44,443 bases of DNA from Rhodococcus sp. H36-A4 (GTDB taxonomy: Bacteria; Actinomycetota; Actinomycetes; Mycobacteriales; Mycobacteriaceae): positions 1-44,443 of the forward strand of contig NZ_JAPVLQ010000012.1 of NCBI RefSeq assembly GCF_027158005.1, read 5' to 3'. The position numbers and the translations under genes were made by a program. Below the pieces are notes generated by a model. It worked only from the letters and a program-made list of their open reading frames with translations. It did not search any database and was not told where the DNA came from. How positions within the stretch are numbered: the stretch's first letter is position 1; each line of letters opens with the position of its first letter. Positions 43,211-44,443 of the stretch are shown one piece after another.

Positions 43211-44334
43211 ATGGACTCCCGACCAGCCCGAATGCCTGCGGTAAGCGATCCAGGGCTCGTGTCGGCGGCTGTGCAACCGATATTCCGCCTGCTGTAGCCG
43301 CGCGGATCGCCGGTGCGGTGCAGTCGTCCCGGTCGGAGGGCACCCGCAGGACCTACTCCGCCGCGTGGGGACGCTTCACCGGCTGATGTGAGCGGGAGGG
43401 AGATGTGGCGTTGCCGGCCCATCCGGTCACTGTTGCCGCGTATCTCGTCGACGCGGCTGACACCTGCGACGAGGCGGGGGAGCGGGCTTACGCCGTAGCC
43501 ACCTTCGGCACCTGGATCGCCGCGATCAACCACCAGTACCGCATCACCGGCTACCTCTCTCCATCTGCGCACGAGCTGGTGACCGCAACGCTGTCCGGAA
43601 TCCGCCGCGAGTACGCAACGGCGGGGGACCGGCCTCAGAACCGACGGGCACCGTTGCTGGTCGACGACATCAAGATCCTCGTCTCGACGGCCCGGGGGCG
43701 GTGCCGAGGCTGGGCCGACGAAGTGCTCGAACGCCGAGACTCGACGATCTTGCTGCTCGGGTTCGCCGGTGCCTTCCGGCGCAGCGAGCACTCCAATCTG
43801 GTCTGTGGGGACATCTCGCTGCATCGGCTCGACGGGATTCATGTGCGGCTGCGGAAGTCGAAAACCGACCAAGAGAGCAGGGGAGCGGTGAAAGCACTGC
43901 CGTACACCGATTCCCACGAGACCTGCCCACCCTGCTCTTACGTGCGGTGGGTGCAGGTCGTTGCCGCGTTCGACGCCGGCGGACGGCCGTCGGTCATTCG
44001 CCTCCTCCGTAAGCGGGAGCCGTTCGGCGCGCATGTGTGCCGTGGGGAAGTACCCCGCACCGCTGCCCGGGCTCCGCTGCTTCGCGCCATCGCGAAGAAC
44101 GGCAACCTCGGCACCACAGCATTGTCTGGAGCTGCGATTCACCAGACCATCCGTCGCCGCGCCGCACACGCCGGCTACGACCCCACCGCCCTCGTCAAGC
44201 TCGGTGGGCACTCACTCCGATCCGGATTCGTCACCCAAGGCACCCGCAACGGCGCAGACGGCCCAGCCATCGCCCGCCAGACAGGCCACGCCAGCCTGGA
44301 CTCTGTGGAGGTGTACCTGGCAGGTCCCCGATAG
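43211..44334 (+). pseudogene. Tyrosine recombinase (phage-type integrase) remnant
   Basis: The open part from the GTG at 43405 (309 codons) carries the whole catalytic domain: Arg126 in FAGAFRRSEH, Lys153 region RKSKTDQE, His269 and Arg272 in GHSLRSGF, His295 in TGHASL and Tyr304 in VEVY. The same frame continues upstream with family-like sequence (SRSEGTRRTYSAAWGRFTG), but a TGA at 43384-43386 stands where a Trp codon (TGG) would be expected. Further upstream the frame shifts near 43277-43290 relative to an ATG at 43211. At the 3' end the family-like sequence stops right after Tyr304; the last codons seem to come from an insertion sequence. The gene is most likely inactive, although a shortened protein from 43405 could be made. 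Confidence 0.8.
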
Positions 44335-44443
44335 TCGGACCACCGCGTTCTAGAGCCACGGTGTGATTGATGTCAGTCGATCGCGCAGCCCACGGGTTGG
44401 TGCGTGTGGGTGCATTGGGCAGCGTACTCGGCGGGTGTCAGGT
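44318..44443. mobile_element. Right end of an IS3-like insertion sequence (partial)
   Basis: From about 44318 the sequence (TGGCAGGTCCCCGATAGTCG and onward to ACCACC) looks like the terminal inverted repeat of IS3-family elements, whose ends often read as a C/G-rich block, AAGT-like core and GGAC. It interrupts the integrase reading frame directly after the catalytic tyrosine codon. A transposase C terminus follows on the minus strand. The other end lies beyond the window, so the exact boundary and target duplication cannot be checked here. Confidence 0.55.
44373..44443 (-). CDS. Transposase C-terminal fragment (cut by window edge)
   Basis: Twenty-two codons on the minus strand, LTPAEYAAQCTHTHQPVGC and three more residues before a TGA at 44373-44375. 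The L-x-P-x-E-Y/F start is the usual C-terminal end of IS3-family OrfB integrase-like transposases (after the DDE domain). The gene continues past 44443, so neither completeness nor subgroup can be judged. Confidence 0.6.
   Translation of the reverse strand, partial: LTPAEYAAQCTHTHQPVGCAID

Overview
The window looks like chromosomal DNA of a mycolic-acid actinomycete, most likely a Rhodococcus. The basis is the high-GC codon use with many GTG and TTG starts, a single-chain type I fatty-acid synthase followed by acpS, GlgE, NucS, and a gene order that follows Mycobacterium tuberculosis gene by gene as I remember that map. I could not run a database search, so genus and homologue names rest on motif and order recognition.

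Region 1 (1-26070) corresponds to the M. tuberculosis Rv1320c-Rv1343c segment. It starts with a terminator and a structured direct repeat. Then come a membrane adenylate cyclase, the mismatch endonuclease nucS, a small Cys/His protein, a DivIVA-like coiled-coil protein, methylmalonyl-CoA epimerase, a thiolase, a DUF3817 membrane protein and a cysteine-less thioredoxin/TPR protein. The alpha-glucan genes follow: glgE-glgB plus a zinc metalloprotease lipoprotein on the minus strand, with glgP divergent on the plus strand. Next are a DinG-type helicase, pncB, clpS, a DUF2017 protein, a NylC/DmpA-type hydrolase, a rhomboid protease, an MBL-fold phosphodiesterase, rph, rdgB and a secreted lipase. 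An LprD-like/DUF3817 pair and tRNA-Leu(TAG) close the block. The mec-cysO-cysM genes and murI, which I expect in this order, are absent.

Region 2 (26071-42522) starts with a TetR regulator and a divergent-family HhH protein, then carries the 3,094-residue fas gene overlapping acpS. The fas upstream region has two inverted copies of a palindromic motif that are good operator candidates. Downstream are a second TetR gene, a single-pass membrane protein, an M20 peptidase, bcp, a DUF3618 protein and tRNA-Lys(CTT). This matches the Rv2520c-Rv2524c segment, which in M. tuberculosis lies far from region 1.

Region 3 (42523-44443) is accessory DNA downstream of tRNA-Lys. It holds a 225-bp segment bounded by 16-bp inverted repeats, a tyrosine-recombinase pseudogene (one frameshift, one stop codon, 3' end cut off), and the right end of an IS3-like element that runs out of the window.

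Functionally the window is mostly housekeeping: lipid synthesis (fas, acpS, epimerase, thiolase), alpha-glucan metabolism (glgE, glgB, glgP), genome and nucleotide quality control (nucS, helicase, rdgB), RNA maturation (rph), proteolysis (clpS, rhomboid, metalloprotease) and NAD salvage (pncB). I see no CRISPR array, toxin-antitoxin pair, phage structural gene or biosynthetic cluster. The less ordinary material is the repeats, the operator candidates, the local gene losses and the decayed island edge.
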